From assembly GCF_009914335.1 (NCBI RefSeq), contig NZ_CP043925.1, positions 2,542,001 to 2,606,000 of the forward strand: a stretch of 64,000 nt of DNA, read 5' to 3'. This document shows, in pieces, positions 52,833 through 62,425 of the stretch. The DNA is from Proteus columbae (lineage in GTDB: Bacteria > Pseudomonadota > Gammaproteobacteria > Enterobacterales > Enterobacteriaceae). A program made the position numbers and the translations under genes. Below the pieces are notes generated by a model. That model was given only the letters and a program-made list of their open reading frames with translations. It made no database searches and was not told where the DNA came from. The first letter of the stretch is position 1; every line of letters begins with the position of its first letter.

Positions 52833-54680
52833 TTAGAATGGAAATAATAGCGGGATCAAGAAGACACTAATCAACATCACAATAATAGTAAATGGCACAC
52901 CAATCTTAATAAAATCGGCAAACTTATATCCCCCTGGTTCAAGAATAAGCGTATTAACGGGTGATGAAACCGGTGTCATAAAGGCTGCGGATGCAGCAAC
53001 ACCAATCACCATGGCAAACGGTAATGGTGACACATTCATTTGATTCGCAGCAGCGATAGCAATTGGTGCCATTAATACCGCCGTTGCCGTATTGGAAATA
53101 AACAACCCAATTGATGCACAAAGTATAAATAAACACACCAACATCACTTGAGGACCAGCACTACCCGCAACATCCATTAAACCATTAACAATAAGCTCTA
53201 TACCGCCTGTTTTTTGTAATGCGGCTGCAAAAGGCATCATACCAACAATTAAAATAATACTAGGCCAATGAATAGAGCGATAAGCACTTTCCATATCAAT
53301 ACAACGGAATTTACCCATTAATAAACAGGCAATAAGTGCTGCAATAAAATTAGGCACTTCATTCGTCACCATTAACGCCACCATTAATGCTAACGAAAAC
53401 AGTGCATGGGGTGCTTGGGATGAAGCAGGGGCAACAGTTTCAATTTCTGCTGCTAAATTTAACACGATAAAGTTACGTGGTTTCGTCGAAAGAATACGGA
53501 TTAATTTCCAATCACCAATCACCAATAACACATCACCAAGGCGTAATGGCTCATCGACAATTTTACCCGGTAAGGCACTTCCTTCACGACGAATAGCAAC
53601 CACGTTTAGTCCATAACGGGTACGAAATTTAATTTCTCTTAATGATTTACCTAATAATTCGGAATCAGGATTCATGGATACTTCAGCAAGCCCTACATCA
53701 CGAGATTGTTCAGAAAAATATTCACCTCGCAATACCATTGGCTCTAATAGCTGTTCACGGCAAAACTCACGTAAATCGACATCACTGGCTGACATATCAA
53801 CCAATAAAACATCACGCTCTCTTAATTCAGTGCCACCGGTTGCACTAACCATAACACGCCGAAAGCGCCTCCAGCGTTCAATACCGACAACGTTTGCACC
53901 ATAACGAGAACGTAAATGTAATTCATCAAGAGAATGACCGACTAGCGGAGAACCTTTACGAATGGCTAAACGACGAGCACGCCCAGCTAACTGATAATCA
54001 CGAATAAGATCACGGAAAGTCCGACGATAAGCTTCTTTTTGCTTACCATTATCGTTATTTCCTAGCCATCGACGTACCACCAGCATATAGAGAATGCCTG
54101 CGAATAATACGGCGATACCAATAGGTGTAATGGAGAAAAACTGAAAACTCGGTAAACCTTCTCTGACTAATTCACTGTTAACAACCATATTAGGTGGTGT
54201 TGCCACTAAGGTCATTAATCCACTAATAAGTCCAGCAAAGCCTAACGGCATCATTAAACGACCTGGCGATGTTTTCATTCGAGCAGCAACACTCAATACA
54301 ACAGGAATAAAGATGGCAACAACACCTGTTGAACTCATGAAAGCACCTAAACTTGCAACGCATATCATTAATAGCACAAGCATTTTAACTTCACTGCTAC
54401 CCGCGACACGAACTAGCCAGTCACCCATTTGATAAGCCACACCGGTTCTCACTAACCCTTCGCCAATAACAAAAAGGGCAGCAATCAGTAATACGTTAGG
54501 ATCGCTAAACCCTACCGTGGCTTCATTTAATGAGAGTGTACCGCTAAGAACGAATGCGATGATGACAAGTAAAGCGACCACATCCATGCGGATTTTGTTG
54601 GTCGTAAAAAGGACAATAGCTATCAATAGCAGGCTTAAAACCCATAATAATTCGCTATTCAAAATGGCCTCGATCAGCAA
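52833..54680 (-). CDS. yfbS: DASS-family transporter YfbS with two RCK-C domains
   Basis: The 615-residue inner-membrane protein (E. coli YfbS 610) has about 11-12 hydrophobic segments in two halves. Between them lie two TrkA-C domains (about 205-290 and 305-390), seen as [27 protein letters not shown] and [25 protein letters not shown] repeats. SLC13/DASS motifs are [14 protein letters not shown] and [17 protein letters not shown]. Such carriers move anions or dicarboxylates; the substrate is unknown. It precedes its own terminator. Confidence 0.9.
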   Translation of the reverse strand: MLIEAILNSELLWVLSLLLIAIVLFTTNKIRMDVVALLVIIAFVLSGTLSLNEATVGFSDPNVLLIAALFVIGEGLVRTGVAYQMGDWLVRVAGSSEVKMLVLLMICVASLGAFMSSTGVVAIFIPVVLSVAARMKTSPGRLMMPLGFAGLISGLMTLVATPPNMVVNSELVREGLPSFQFFSITPIGIAVLFAGILYMLVVRRWLGNNDNGKQKEAYRRTFRDLIRDYQLAGRARRLAIRKGSPLVGHSLDELHLRSRYGANVVGIERWRRFRRVMVSATGGTELRERDVLLVDMSASDVDLREFCREQLLEPMVLRGEYFSEQSRDVGLAEVSMNPDSELLGKSLREIKFRTRYGLNVVAIRREGSALPGKIVDEPLRLGDVLLVIGDWKLIRILSTKPRNFIVLNLAAEIETVAPASSQAPHALFSLALMVALMVTNEVPNFIAALIACLLMGKFRCIDMESAYRSIHWPSIILIVGMMPFAAALQKTGGIELIVNGLMDVAGSAGPQVMLVCLFILCASIGLFISNTATAVLMAPIAIAAANQMNVSPLPFAMVIGVAASAAFMTPVSSPVNTLILEPGGYKFADFIKIGVPFTIIVMLISVFLIPLLFPF

Positions 54681-54771
54681 TAAGTGAAAACAGTTTAAGA
54701 CATCAATTCACTACATTGATAAGTAGACCATTTTTACAACAATAAATCTTCTAATATGATCAAAGAAAAGA

Positions 54772-55434
54772 CTATCTTTTGTGCGTTATTATTACTTTTT
54801 CAGCTTGCTTATCGATTTGAATATCATTTAAAGAATCAATAATTAAGTGAATCTCATTACGGCGAGGGAGAGAAAGAGGGGCATGAACGGCAACAACTTG
54901 GCATCCCGCATCTAAACCAGAGTAGATCCCCGCAGCTGCATCTTCAAAAACCACACAATCTTGTGGTAATAATCCCAATTTTTTGGCACCTAAAAGATAA
55001 GGCTCAGGATTAGGTTTACCTTTACTAATACATTCCGCTGTAACCCAATGCTTAGGTTCTGGAATACCCGTAACAGATTGGCGTGTTGTTGCGATCGGAA
55101 CCGTACCTGATGTGACAATCGCCCATGGAATATTTAAGTCATTAAGGCGATTAATTAACTCAATAGCCCCCGAAAGCGGGGCTAAACCTTCTATTTGTGT
55201 TGATTCTAATTTCTCTAACCAACGAAATGTCTCGGTTATCTCTTGTTCGGTGGCATTAGGCATAAAATGGCGAATCGACTCAATAGCAGGCTTTCCGTGG
55301 ATGTAGTCATTAATCTCTTGTGTTGATACACCGACACGCTCACCAAATAACGCCCAACAATGTTCAACAACGGGTAATGAATCGACTAATGTTCCATCTA
55401 AATCAAACAGAAAACCTTTACATGTGATTGCCAT
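54772..55434 (-). CDS. hxpA: HAD sugar phosphatase HxpA (YfbT)
   Basis: HxpA dephosphorylates hexitol and hexose phosphates in vitro in E. coli. The 220 residues carry HAD motif I GFLFDLDGTLVDS (nucleophile D11), motif II VTSGT (about 110), the Lys in SKGKPNPEPYL and motif IV VFEDAAAGIYSG. The gene lies 91 bases upstream of yfbS on the same strand. Confidence 0.9.
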   Translation of the reverse strand: MAITCKGFLFDLDGTLVDSLPVVEHCWALFGERVGVSTQEINDYIHGKPAIESIRHFMPNATEQEITETFRWLEKLESTQIEGLAPLSGAIELINRLNDLNIPWAIVTSGTVPIATTRQSVTGIPEPKHWVTAECISKGKPNPEPYLLGAKKLGLLPQDCVVFEDAAAGIYSGLDAGCQVVAVHAPLSLPRRNEIHLIIDSLNDIQIDKQAEKVIITHKR

Positions 55435-55487
55435 ATTTTATGCCTACTTTTACCTTATAGTGATGCGTTAACCATAATGTACTGCAA

Positions 55488-55982
55488 TTACGCATTAAGT
55501 ATTTGCTGGATTTCAACGGCGCTAAGGTGATATTGGCGAGGGCATGCTAACCAAACATTAAGCATTCTTTGGTATTTTTCCCACATTGGTGTTTGAGAGT
55601 TAAAACCATGACTGCCACTATCGAAATGCGTGTAACGCCCTTCTGTATTCACCATAAAACGCACATAGCTAAGATAGCGGGATTCTGTCGCCGCATCAAA
55701 GCCTATAAATGCGACACGTCGAGCATCTGGCATCTCTTGTTCTTTTAAGTTATCACGAGAAACTTGCAGTGCATGGTACATTTCCATGACGTTAATAATG
55801 GTACGGCAAGTCTCTTCTGACATTTCATCGAAGTCACGATCAAGTTCACGTAATTGTAATCCATAACCACGTTCAATAATTGTCTGATAGCGACGATAAC
55901 GTTCAGCGTTATCAGGATCCATCATAGTCATCATTTTATACTGATTAGAGAGGATCAAGCGTTGTGCGTGTGTCATTTCCAT
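55488..55982 (-). CDS. yfbU: YfbU family protein
   Basis: YfbU is a conserved 164-residue cytosolic protein of unclear function. [18 protein letters not shown] at the N-terminus and [23 protein letters not shown] in the C-terminal part match E. coli closely. The second of two adjacent ATGs is chosen (GGAG eight bases upstream), giving the E. coli length. It lies 53 bases upstream of hxpA. Confidence 0.93.
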   Translation of the reverse strand: MEMTHAQRLILSNQYKMMTMMDPDNAERYRRYQTIIERGYGLQLRELDRDFDEMSEETCRTIINVMEMYHALQVSRDNLKEQEMPDARRVAFIGFDAATESRYLSYVRFMVNTEGRYTHFDSGSHGFNSQTPMWEKYQRMLNVWLACPRQYHLSAVEIQQILNA

Positions 55983-56121
55983 CATTAATTCTCCAAAGAA
56001 ATCATTGAGGAGAGCATGACATTAATCAAAAGTATTGAGTAGTGCTAACTACGCGTTTTTTGATCTCAACGGGGTAATTCAGATGACAATAATGACAAAC
56101 GAGGAAGGTAGAACAAATGTT

Positions 56122-56577
56122 CTACACATCATCAAGAAAAGAACGATCCAGTTGCTTAAAAGCACGTTTTAATAAATGGGCTAAAGAAAGGTAAGTCGGT
56201 GTTTGCTCAACAGGTGCTAAAGCGATACCTGCTTCTTCAAATTTCTCACGAATTTCATAAAACCAGCGCAATAACGTAGCAGGAAGAGGCGTTGCTGCAC
56301 GCTTGCCTAACCACCATAATCCTTGCATTGGCAAGCTACAAGCAAAGAGCGCGGTTGTAATTGCTGGCCCCAAATTACCACCCAATGCGATTTGCCATGT
56401 CATTGTAAAAATGGCGATAGGCGGCATATAACGAATACCAAAGCGAGTGGCTTTGACAATACGATTTTCAGGGAAAACAGGCGCTAACTGCTTTTCAACC
56501 GGCCAGGTTTTTAAATACTCGTTACCCAAACGAAGCTTCTTAAAAAAGCCGGGGGGAGTCACTGTCGGTTCGCTCAT
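56122..56577 (-). CDS. yfbV: YfbV (UPF0208) membrane protein
   Basis: The start at 56577 (GAGG upstream) gives 151 residues, the E. coli length. Two membrane segments lie at about 46-62 and 67-86 ([18 protein letters not shown]). In E. coli YfbV helps limit the spread of Ter-domain organisation by MatP into the left macrodomain. It sits beside ackA and is transcribed away from it, as in E. coli. Confidence 0.93.
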   Translation of the reverse strand: MSEPTVTPPGFFKKLRLGNEYLKTWPVEKQLAPVFPENRIVKATRFGIRYMPPIAIFTMTWQIALGGNLGPAITTALFACSLPMQGLWWLGKRAATPLPATLLRWFYEIREKFEEAGIALAPVEQTPTYLSLAHLLKRAFKQLDRSFLDDV

Positions 56578-56969
56578 AATGACCTCAATCAATTTCTTCT
56601 GTAACTTTTAAAAAATATCTATAAAGAATAAAAATCTTTTAGTAGAATTAAGTATATTTTGTCTTTGTTGCCTTTACTCTGTATCCTGTGCCCATTCTAA
56701 AGGTTTGTGGCAATAAAGCGCTATATTTTGTTTGCCGGCGTGATTTTCAACCCTTTTCGACGATTTTAACGCGAAAAGTTAATGGGTGAATAAAAATCGT
56801 CCAATTAATGATTGGCAACTATAATTAGCATCAAGTTTTTTACTTTAAGCATGATGCGCGTCATTAATGTCATCATAGGAATGCGATAGGCTTTTATGAT
56901 TGACGTTTTATTAACCACCGTCTTTATAATATAAAAGACACTACGACAACAAGATAAATAGGTAATTCC
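56578..56969 (+). promoter_or_regulatory. yfbV-ackA intergenic region with ackA promoters
   Basis: Two TATAAT boxes point toward ackA: one at 56820-56825 and one at 56925-56930, the latter with TTGACG 19 bases upstream (56900-56905). The region is 392 bp and also holds the yfbV promoter. Further control sites cannot be read with confidence. Confidence 0.5.
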
Positions 56970-58172
56970 ATGTCAAGTAAGCTGGTGCTGGTACTGAACT
57001 GCGGTAGTTCTTCTCTTAAATTTGCAATTATCAACCCAGAAAATGGTGAAGAATTCCTGTCGGGTTTGGCTGAATGCTTCAACCTTCCTGAAGCCCGCCT
57101 GAAGTGGAAAATGGATGGCCAGAAACACGAAGCTGCGTTAGGCGCAGGTGCTGCTCATAGCGAAGCATTAAACTTTATCGTAAATACTATTCTGGCTCAA
57201 AAACCAGAACTTTCTGCACAAATCGCGTCTATTGGTCACCGTATTGTTCATGGTGGCGAGAAATTCACTAAATCTGTCGTGATCACTGACGAAGTTATCA
57301 AAGGTATTGAAGCAGCTATCCCATTTGCACCATTGCATAACCCAGCTCACCTTATTGGTATTGAAGAAGCGCGTAAAGCATTCCCTCACTTAATTGAAAA
57401 AATGGTTGCTGTTTTTGACACGGCTTTCCATCAAACAATGCCAGAAGAAGCTTATTTGTATGCTCTGCCATACAGCTTATATAAAGATCACAGCATCCGT
57501 CGTTATGGTGCTCACGGAACTAGCCATTTCTTCGTTTCTCGTGAAGCCGCTAAAATGTTAAACAAACCTGTTGATGAACTGAACGTAATCACTTGCCATT
57601 TAGGTAATGGTGGTTCTGTTTCTGCTATCGTTAATGGTAAATGTGTTGATACTTCTATGGGGCTGACTCCATTAGAAGGTTTAGTCATGGGTACTCGTAG
57701 TGGTGATATCGATCCTGCTATCGTGTTCCATTTACATGATGCTTTAGGCATGAGCGTTGAAGACATCAACAAACTGCTGACTAAAGAATCTGGTCTATTA
57801 GGTTTAACAGAAGTCACTAGTGACTGCCGTTATGTTGAAGATAACTACGACACTAAAGCAGATGCTAAACGTGCAATGGACGTTTACTGCCATCGTTTAG
57901 CGAAATACATCGGTTCTTACTGTGCACTGATGGAAGGTCGTTTAGATGCTATTATCTTTACTGGTGGTATCGGTGAAAACGCAGCAATGGTACGTGAATT
58001 ATCACTGAAAAAACTGGCTCTGTTAGGTTTTGAAGTTGATCATCAACGTAACTTAGATGCACGTTTCGGTAAATCAGGCACTATCACTACCGATAACAGC
58101 CGTCTTGCTGTTGTTATCCCAACTAACGAAGAGTTAGTTATCGCTCAGGACGCAAGTCGCCTGACCGCTTAA
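56970..58172 (+). CDS. ackA: Acetate kinase AckA
   Basis: AckA makes ATP and acetate from acetyl phosphate. The 400 residues (E. coli 400) show the phosphate-1 motif [12 protein letters not shown], the catalytic region [29 protein letters not shown] and the C-terminal [10 protein letters not shown]. It is followed at 78 bases by pta with a hairpin between. Overflow metabolism and acetyl-phosphate signalling depend on this pair. Confidence 0.98.
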   Translation: MSSKLVLVLNCGSSSLKFAIINPENGEEFLSGLAECFNLPEARLKWKMDGQKHEAALGAGAAHSEALNFIVNTILAQKPELSAQIASIGHRIVHGGEKFTKSVVITDEVIKGIEAAIPFAPLHNPAHLIGIEEARKAFPHLIEKMVAVFDTAFHQTMPEEAYLYALPYSLYKDHSIRRYGAHGTSHFFVSREAAKMLNKPVDELNVITCHLGNGGSVSAIVNGKCVDTSMGLTPLEGLVMGTRSGDIDPAIVFHLHDALGMSVEDINKLLTKESGLLGLTEVTSDCRYVEDNYDTKADAKRAMDVYCHRLAKYIGSYCALMEGRLDAIIFTGGIGENAAMVRELSLKKLALLGFEVDHQRNLDARFGKSGTITTDNSRLAVVIPTNEELVIAQDASRLTA

Positions 58173-58183
58173 GTTCTTTGATG

Positions 58184-58208
58184 TACTGCCAGTGTAATAC
58201 TGGCAGTA
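58184..58208 (+). other. Intercistronic hairpin between ackA and pta
   Basis: A perfect 10-bp stem, TACTGCCAGT / ACTGGCAGTA, with a five-base loop lies 12 bases after the ackA stop. The following T-run is weak (TGTTTT), so it may attenuate or protect the message rather than stop it. Confidence 0.6.
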
Positions 58209-58249
58209 CTGTTTTACATAACGAGCAACCGATATTTAAAGAGGTTTCC

Positions 58250-60394
58250 GTGTCCCGTACAATTATGCTAGTCCCAACTGATACACGCGTAGGTTTAACC
58301 AGCGTCAGCTTGGGTGTTATCCGTTCTATGGAACAAAAAGGCGTTAGCCTGAGCGTGTTCAAACCAATTGCACAACCTCGTGTAAAAGGCGCGTTAGATC
58401 AGACAACTGCGATTATCCGCTCTCACTCCACTATTCAATCATCAGAACCTTTAAACATGGATTATGTTGAGTCTCTACTCAGCTCAAACCAAAAAGATGT
58501 TTTGATGGAAGAAATTGTTGCTAGATACCATGAAAACACCGCTGATGCAGAAGTTATTCTCATCGAAGGTCTGGTACCTATGCGTAAGCACCCTTTTGCA
58601 CAATCATTAAACTATGAAATTGCAAAAACATTAGGTGCTGAAATTGTTTTCGTTACTGCATTAGGTAACAACACTGTTGAACAGCTAAAAGAGCGTATCG
58701 AATTTGCGCGTGCTGAATTCGGCGGTGTAAAAAACCAAAATATCACAGGCGTTATTGTTAACAAACTAAATGCACCTGTTGATGATCAAGGCCGTACTCG
58801 CCCTGACTTATCTGAAATCTTTGATGATTCAAGTAAAGCGATTATCTCTAATGTCGATTTAAAAACCATCGAAAAAAATAGCCCACTGCCTTTACTGGGT
58901 TGCATTCCATGGAACTTCGATTTAATCGCCACTCGTGCAACCGATATGGCAAAACACTTAAATGCGACTATCGTCAATAAAGGCGATATTGAAACCCGTC
59001 GTATTAAGTCTGTTACTTTCTGTGCACGTAGTATTCCACACATGTTAGAGCATTTCCGTCCTGGTTCACTTTTAGTGACTTCAGCGGATCGCCCTGATGT
59101 ATTAGTTTCAGCATGCCTTGCAGCAATGAATGGCGTTGAAATTGGTGCAATCCTACTAACAGGTGGTTACCAAATCGATGCACCAATCAAACAACTTTGT
59201 GAACGTGCATTTGAAACTGGCTTACCAATCTTTATGGTTAGTGCGAACACTTGGCAGACCTCTTTAAATCTGCAAAGCTTTAGCTTAGAAGTTCCTGCTG
59301 ATGACCATGAACGTATTGAAAAAATTCAGAACTACGTTGCTCAACATATCAATACACAATGGATTGATTCACTGACAGCTAACTCTGAACGCCCTAACCG
59401 TCTATCACCACCAGCATTCCGTTATCAGTTAACAGAACTAGCACGTAAAGCGAAAAAACGTATCGTTTTACCTGAAGGTGATGAGCCACGTACTGTCAAA
59501 GCAGCAGCAATTTGTGCTGAACGTGGTATCGCAACTTGCGTACTGTTAGGCGATCCTGAAGAAATTCGTCGTGTAGCAACTGCACAAGGTGTTGAATTAG
59601 GTACAGGCATTGAGTTAGTCGATCCTAAAGAAGTCCGTGAAATCTATGTGCCTCGCTTAGTTGAACTGCGTAAAAGCAAAGGTATGACAGAGGTTGTTGC
59701 TCGTGAACAGTTAGAAGATAACGTTGTTCTTGGCACATTAATGCTGGAAAAAGGTGAAGTAGATGGCCTAGTTTCTGGTGCTGTTCATACTACCGCTAAC
59801 ACTATTCGCCCACCATTACAGTTAATCAAAACTGCACCAGGTAGCTCATTAGTGTCTTCTGTGTTCTTTATGCTGTTACCTGAACAAGTTTATGTTTATG
59901 GTGACTGTGCAATTAACCCAGATCCAACAGCAGAACAACTGGCTGAAATCGCAATTCAATCTGCAGATTCTGCAATTGCATTCGGTATCGACCCACGCGT
60001 TGCGATGATCTCTTATTCTACTGGTAACTCTGGTGCAGGTAGCGATGTAGAGAAAGTTCGTGAAGCGACACGTTTAGCACAAGAAAAACGCCCTGATCTG
60101 ATGATTGATGGTCCTTTACAATACGACGCGGCTGTTATGGCTGACGTTGCTAAATCTAAAGCGCCAAATTCACCTGTTGCAGGTAAAGCGACTGTATTTA
60201 TCTTCCCTGATCTGAACACCGGTAACACTACTTATAAAGCAGTACAACGTTCAGCTGACTTGGTTTCAATCGGACCAATGTTACAAGGTATGCGTAAACC
60301 AGTGAATGACCTTTCTCGTGGTGCATTAGTGGACGATATCGTCTACACCGTTGCGTTAACAGCAATTCAAGCAAGCCAACAAGAAAACGCATAA
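58250..60394 (+). CDS. pta: Phosphate acetyltransferase Pta
   Basis: Pta interconverts acetyl-CoA and acetyl phosphate. The GTG at 58250 (GAGG upstream) gives 714 residues, the E. coli length, and aligns [21 protein letters not shown]. An N-terminal P-loop-like domain and a DRTGG domain (about 220-340, [17 protein letters not shown]) regulate the enzyme; the catalytic PTA_PTB domain fills about 385-714 ([10 protein letters not shown], then DGPLQYDAA). A longer frame from 58178 crosses the ackA-pta hairpin and is rejected. Confidence 0.98.
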   Translation: MSRTIMLVPTDTRVGLTSVSLGVIRSMEQKGVSLSVFKPIAQPRVKGALDQTTAIIRSHSTIQSSEPLNMDYVESLLSSNQKDVLMEEIVARYHENTADAEVILIEGLVPMRKHPFAQSLNYEIAKTLGAEIVFVTALGNNTVEQLKERIEFARAEFGGVKNQNITGVIVNKLNAPVDDQGRTRPDLSEIFDDSSKAIISNVDLKTIEKNSPLPLLGCIPWNFDLIATRATDMAKHLNATIVNKGDIETRRIKSVTFCARSIPHMLEHFRPGSLLVTSADRPDVLVSACLAAMNGVEIGAILLTGGYQIDAPIKQLCERAFETGLPIFMVSANTWQTSLNLQSFSLEVPADDHERIEKIQNYVAQHINTQWIDSLTANSERPNRLSPPAFRYQLTELARKAKKRIVLPEGDEPRTVKAAAICAERGIATCVLLGDPEEIRRVATAQGVELGTGIELVDPKEVREIYVPRLVELRKSKGMTEVVAREQLEDNVVLGTLMLEKGEVDGLVSGAVHTTANTIRPPLQLIKTAPGSSLVSSVFFMLLPEQVYVYGDCAINPDPTAEQLAEIAIQSADSAIAFGIDPRVAMISYSTGNSGAGSDVEKVREATRLAQEKRPDLMIDGPLQYDAAVMADVAKSKAPNSPVAGKATVFIFPDLNTGNTTYKAVQRSADLVSIGPMLQGMRKPVNDLSRGALVDDIVYTVALTAIQASQQENA

Positions 60395-60413
60395 TTACTG
60401 AAGTTCGCTTCAA

Positions 60414-60457
60414 ATAAAAAAACGCCAGATGATTGATTTCATCTGGCGTTTTTTTAT
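60414..60457. terminator. pta terminator, bidirectional
   Basis: The stem AACGCCAGATGA / TCATCTGGCGTT (60421-60432, 60439-60450) is flanked by six A and seven T, so it can end pta and also a minus-strand RNA from the sok-like promoter at 60504-60532. Confidence 0.9.
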
Positions 60458-60498
60458 TCTACAGATTTTTAATTTACTAAAATTCGAAGCAGTGTCAA
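60416..60498 (-). ncRNA. Predicted orphan Sok-like antisense RNA
   Basis: On the minus strand TTGACT (60527-60532) and CAGAAT (60504-60509), 17 bases apart, repeat the sok promoter of the neighbouring hok locus. RNA starting near 60497 would run straight into the bidirectional pta terminator and be about 80 bases long. The matching toxin start has become ATC and no toxin frame follows. The promoter copy is direct; the RNA is inferred. Confidence 0.4.
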
Positions 60499-60646
60499 CA
60501 TCGATTCTGTCTCCTTTATAAAGGAGAGTCAAGAAAAATCTCGCATATACCTCCCCAATACAAATACAACTAACATATTGATTTTAATCGTTTATTTATA
60601 TTGTTTTATTCAAAAAAAGATAGAAATGAGGTAGGTTTCTGTTAGT

Positions 60647-60760
60647 ATGCAGGTGGGTGCTTGGATCATTTTGGTTCAAGCATTAGTGAGAGCCAAAAAG
60701 ACGAAAGCCCCGAATTCTATTTTATTAAAATCCGAGGCAGTCTCAAACCAGACAACTTGA
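60647..60760 (+). CDS. Possible mok-like leader frame of hok
   Basis: An ATG at 60647 opens a 37-codon frame (MQVGAWIILVQAL, then VRAKKTKAPN) that ends 33 bases before hok. In hok/sok loci, translation of an upstream mok frame is needed for hok expression. Unlike the classical mok it does not overlap hok, and its ribosome site is weak, so this is tentative. Confidence 0.3.
   Translation: MQVGAWIILVQALVRAKKTKAPNSILLKSEAVSNQTT
60694..60753 (-). ncRNA. Sok-type antisense RNA of the hok locus
   Basis: The promoter reads TTGACA (60783-60788) and CAGAAT (60760-60765) with 17 bases between, on the minus strand. The RNA would start near 60753 and end in a 10-bp hairpin (60707-60716 with 60729-60738, two G-U pairs) followed by T-rich sequence. 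The opposite strand reads GAAAGCCCCGAAT and ATCCGAGGC, close to the sok target of the R1 hok message. Sok RNAs block hok translation. Confidence 0.6.
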
Positions 60761-60793
60761 TTCTGTCTCCTTTATAAAGGAGTGTCAAGAGAA

Positions 60794-60937
60794 ATGGCTA
60801 AATTTGCCCTGATGGGGCTGATTGCTGTCTGTATGACAGCACTGTGTTTATCATTACTTAAACATGAAAGATTATGCTCTTTCAATATTCGTAGTGGTCA
60901 CACAGTAGTTCAAGCGACTTTATCTTGCGATAAATAG
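60794..60937 (+). CDS. hok: Hok/Gef-family type I toxin
   Basis: The 47-residue peptide has one membrane helix (about 4-22, ALMGLIAVCMTALCLSLL), then the Hok-type segment LCSFNIRSGHTVVQATLSC; both the LC-x3-IR and terminal parts fit the family. Hok peptides depolarise the inner membrane when made in excess. AAGGAG lies 16 bases upstream and GAGA nearer. Upstream are sok-type antisense elements, so this is a chromosomal hok/sok locus. Whether it is active is unknown; the reading frame is intact. Confidence 0.85.
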   Translation: MAKFALMGLIAVCMTALCLSLLKHERLCSFNIRSGHTVVQATLSCDK

Positions 60938-60939
60938 CT

Positions 60940-60968
60940 TTGTGGGGGAACTTTCCCCCACAATTTCT
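60940..60968 (+). terminator. Hairpin at the end of the hok message
   Basis: A perfect 10-bp stem, TTGTGGGGGA / TCCCCCACAA, with loop ACTT begins two bases after the hok stop and is followed by TTTCTC. Confidence 0.75.
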
Positions 60969-61009
60969 CAAACAGGTTGTTGTGTTTTGTGGTTACCAAG
61001 CACCCTACT

Positions 61010-62233
61010 TTAATCCACTAATATCCGTTGATTGGTTGCACCCCATAAAATCGACATTTCCGTAAACAGTGCGCCACTAATATCTTCAACTTCTTCTGCC
61101 GTAATTTCGCTATTGCCTTGCTTACCAAAGAATACGACTTCATCCCCTGATTTGATATTTTTAAGATCTGTAATATCAACAATCACCGTATTCATTGACG
61201 TTTTACCTAAAACAGGGACACGTTGGCCACCAATTAAGGCATGTCCAGCATTACTAAAAACTCGACGATAGCCATCTGCATAACCAACAGGAATATTAGC
61301 TAATACCGAGTCACGTTTTAGTGTGTAAGTACGGTCATAACCAACAGTATTACCTTTAGGATAATAATTGATTGAAGCAATATTCGATTTAAACGTCATA
61401 ACACGTTTGTAATCTGTACTTGCGATAGTATCGCCATAGAAAATTCCGCCCACACGCACCATATCTAGCCATGATTCAGGTACGGTAATTGTGGCGAACG
61501 TATTTGCCATATGCAGAGTGACATCTTTACGATTTAGCCCTGTAACATCCAATACTTTTTGTGATTGCTGTTTAAAACGAGCAAGATCTTCTCTTACTTT
61601 ATCAGCATCTTCTTCAGGATAGTGAGACATAATGCCAACCACTTTAAGGTTAGCTAATTGAGCAATTTGCTTCGCCTCTTCAAGCCCTGCATTATTATTC
61701 ACTTCTAATCCATTACGAGACATTCCACCTGAATTTAAAGCTAAATGAATAGGGATCACTCTATTTTGTTGTTTAGCAATGGCATCTAATTTTCTAGCCA
61801 TATCTAAATTACCAATCAATTCCTCCACGTTATAGCTTGTTGCCTGAGCCATCTCTTGCTCTGTGGCATTACGTACACGCATTAAACGACCTTGGAATCC
61901 TAGATCACGAACTTCTTTTAGCTCTTGGTTATTCGTTACGCCAATACATTGCACATTATTTTCAATCATAACAGGTGCGACTAATGATAAATCATGACCA
62001 TATGCATCGCCTTTTAAAACGGCACAAAGAGAGGATTTATCACCTAAAAGTGATTGTACTTTCTTCACATTAAAATCGAGCGCACTACGTGAGATTTCAA
62101 TCCATGAGTTATTCACGATTGCAGGTTGAACCTGCGCCGTTCGAGTCACGGGTGGATTGTGATTAATCGGTTGTTGGCAAGCAGTGATAACAAAAAGTGG
62201 TAACAACGCAAGATATCGAATACCAAAAGACAT
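61010..62233 (-). CDS. Periplasmic lipoprotein amino-acid racemase (Alr/Bsr family)
   Basis: The start at 62233 (AAGGA upstream) gives 407 residues: a signal peptide with lipobox ITAC (C19), then a fold-type III alanine-racemase domain. The PLP lysine is in [10 protein letters not shown] (about 70-79), the second catalytic Tyr in [10 protein letters not shown], and the C-terminal barrel has [13 protein letters not shown]. An export signal is typical of broad-specificity racemases (Bsr) that make D-amino acids in the periplasm, rather than of cytosolic Alr or DadX. It stands alone between hok and PTS genes. Substrate range is inferred. Confidence 0.85.
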   Translation of the reverse strand: MSFGIRYLALLPLFVITACQQPINHNPPVTRTAQVQPAIVNNSWIEISRSALDFNVKKVQSLLGDKSSLCAVLKGDAYGHDLSLVAPVMIENNVQCIGVTNNQELKEVRDLGFQGRLMRVRNATEQEMAQATSYNVEELIGNLDMARKLDAIAKQQNRVIPIHLALNSGGMSRNGLEVNNNAGLEEAKQIAQLANLKVVGIMSHYPEEDADKVREDLARFKQQSQKVLDVTGLNRKDVTLHMANTFATITVPESWLDMVRVGGIFYGDTIASTDYKRVMTFKSNIASINYYPKGNTVGYDRTYTLKRDSVLANIPVGYADGYRRVFSNAGHALIGGQRVPVLGKTSMNTVIVDITDLKNIKSGDEVVFFGKQGNSEITAEEVEDISGALFTEMSILWGATNQRILVD

Positions 62234-62363
62234 CTTCTTTTTCCTTAGTGATTGTGATGTAAACCTATTTTTATAATTAATTAGGTACGAAAATATACAC
62301 ACAGTGAATATTCACTCAGGATAATAGCATTATTATTCATAAAATAAACATATTAATTCATAT

Positions 62364-62402
62364 AAAAAAACGCCCCAATGAATTAATTTCAATGAGGCGT
62401 TT
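62364..62402 (-). terminator. Terminator of the PTS operon
   Basis: AAACGCCTCATTGAA pairs with TTCATTGGGGCGTTT with one mismatch and ends in a T-run on the minus strand, about 25 bases after the EIIC stop. Confidence 0.85.
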
Positions 62403-62425
62403 ATCTATCTTAATTCTTAAAACAA

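Larger units (their letters stand above)
60395..60793. other. pta-hok intergenic region with duplicated sok-type elements
   Basis: This 399-bp stretch holds the pta terminator, two copies of a sok-type promoter element (60504-60532 and 60760-60788), a possible mok-like leader frame and the hok message leader. The separate parts are listed below. Confidence 0.6.

Noticed and set aside
58178..58249. N-terminal extension of Pta
   Set aside because: The extension runs through the ackA-pta hairpin; the GTG at 58250 has a ribosome site and matches the family start.
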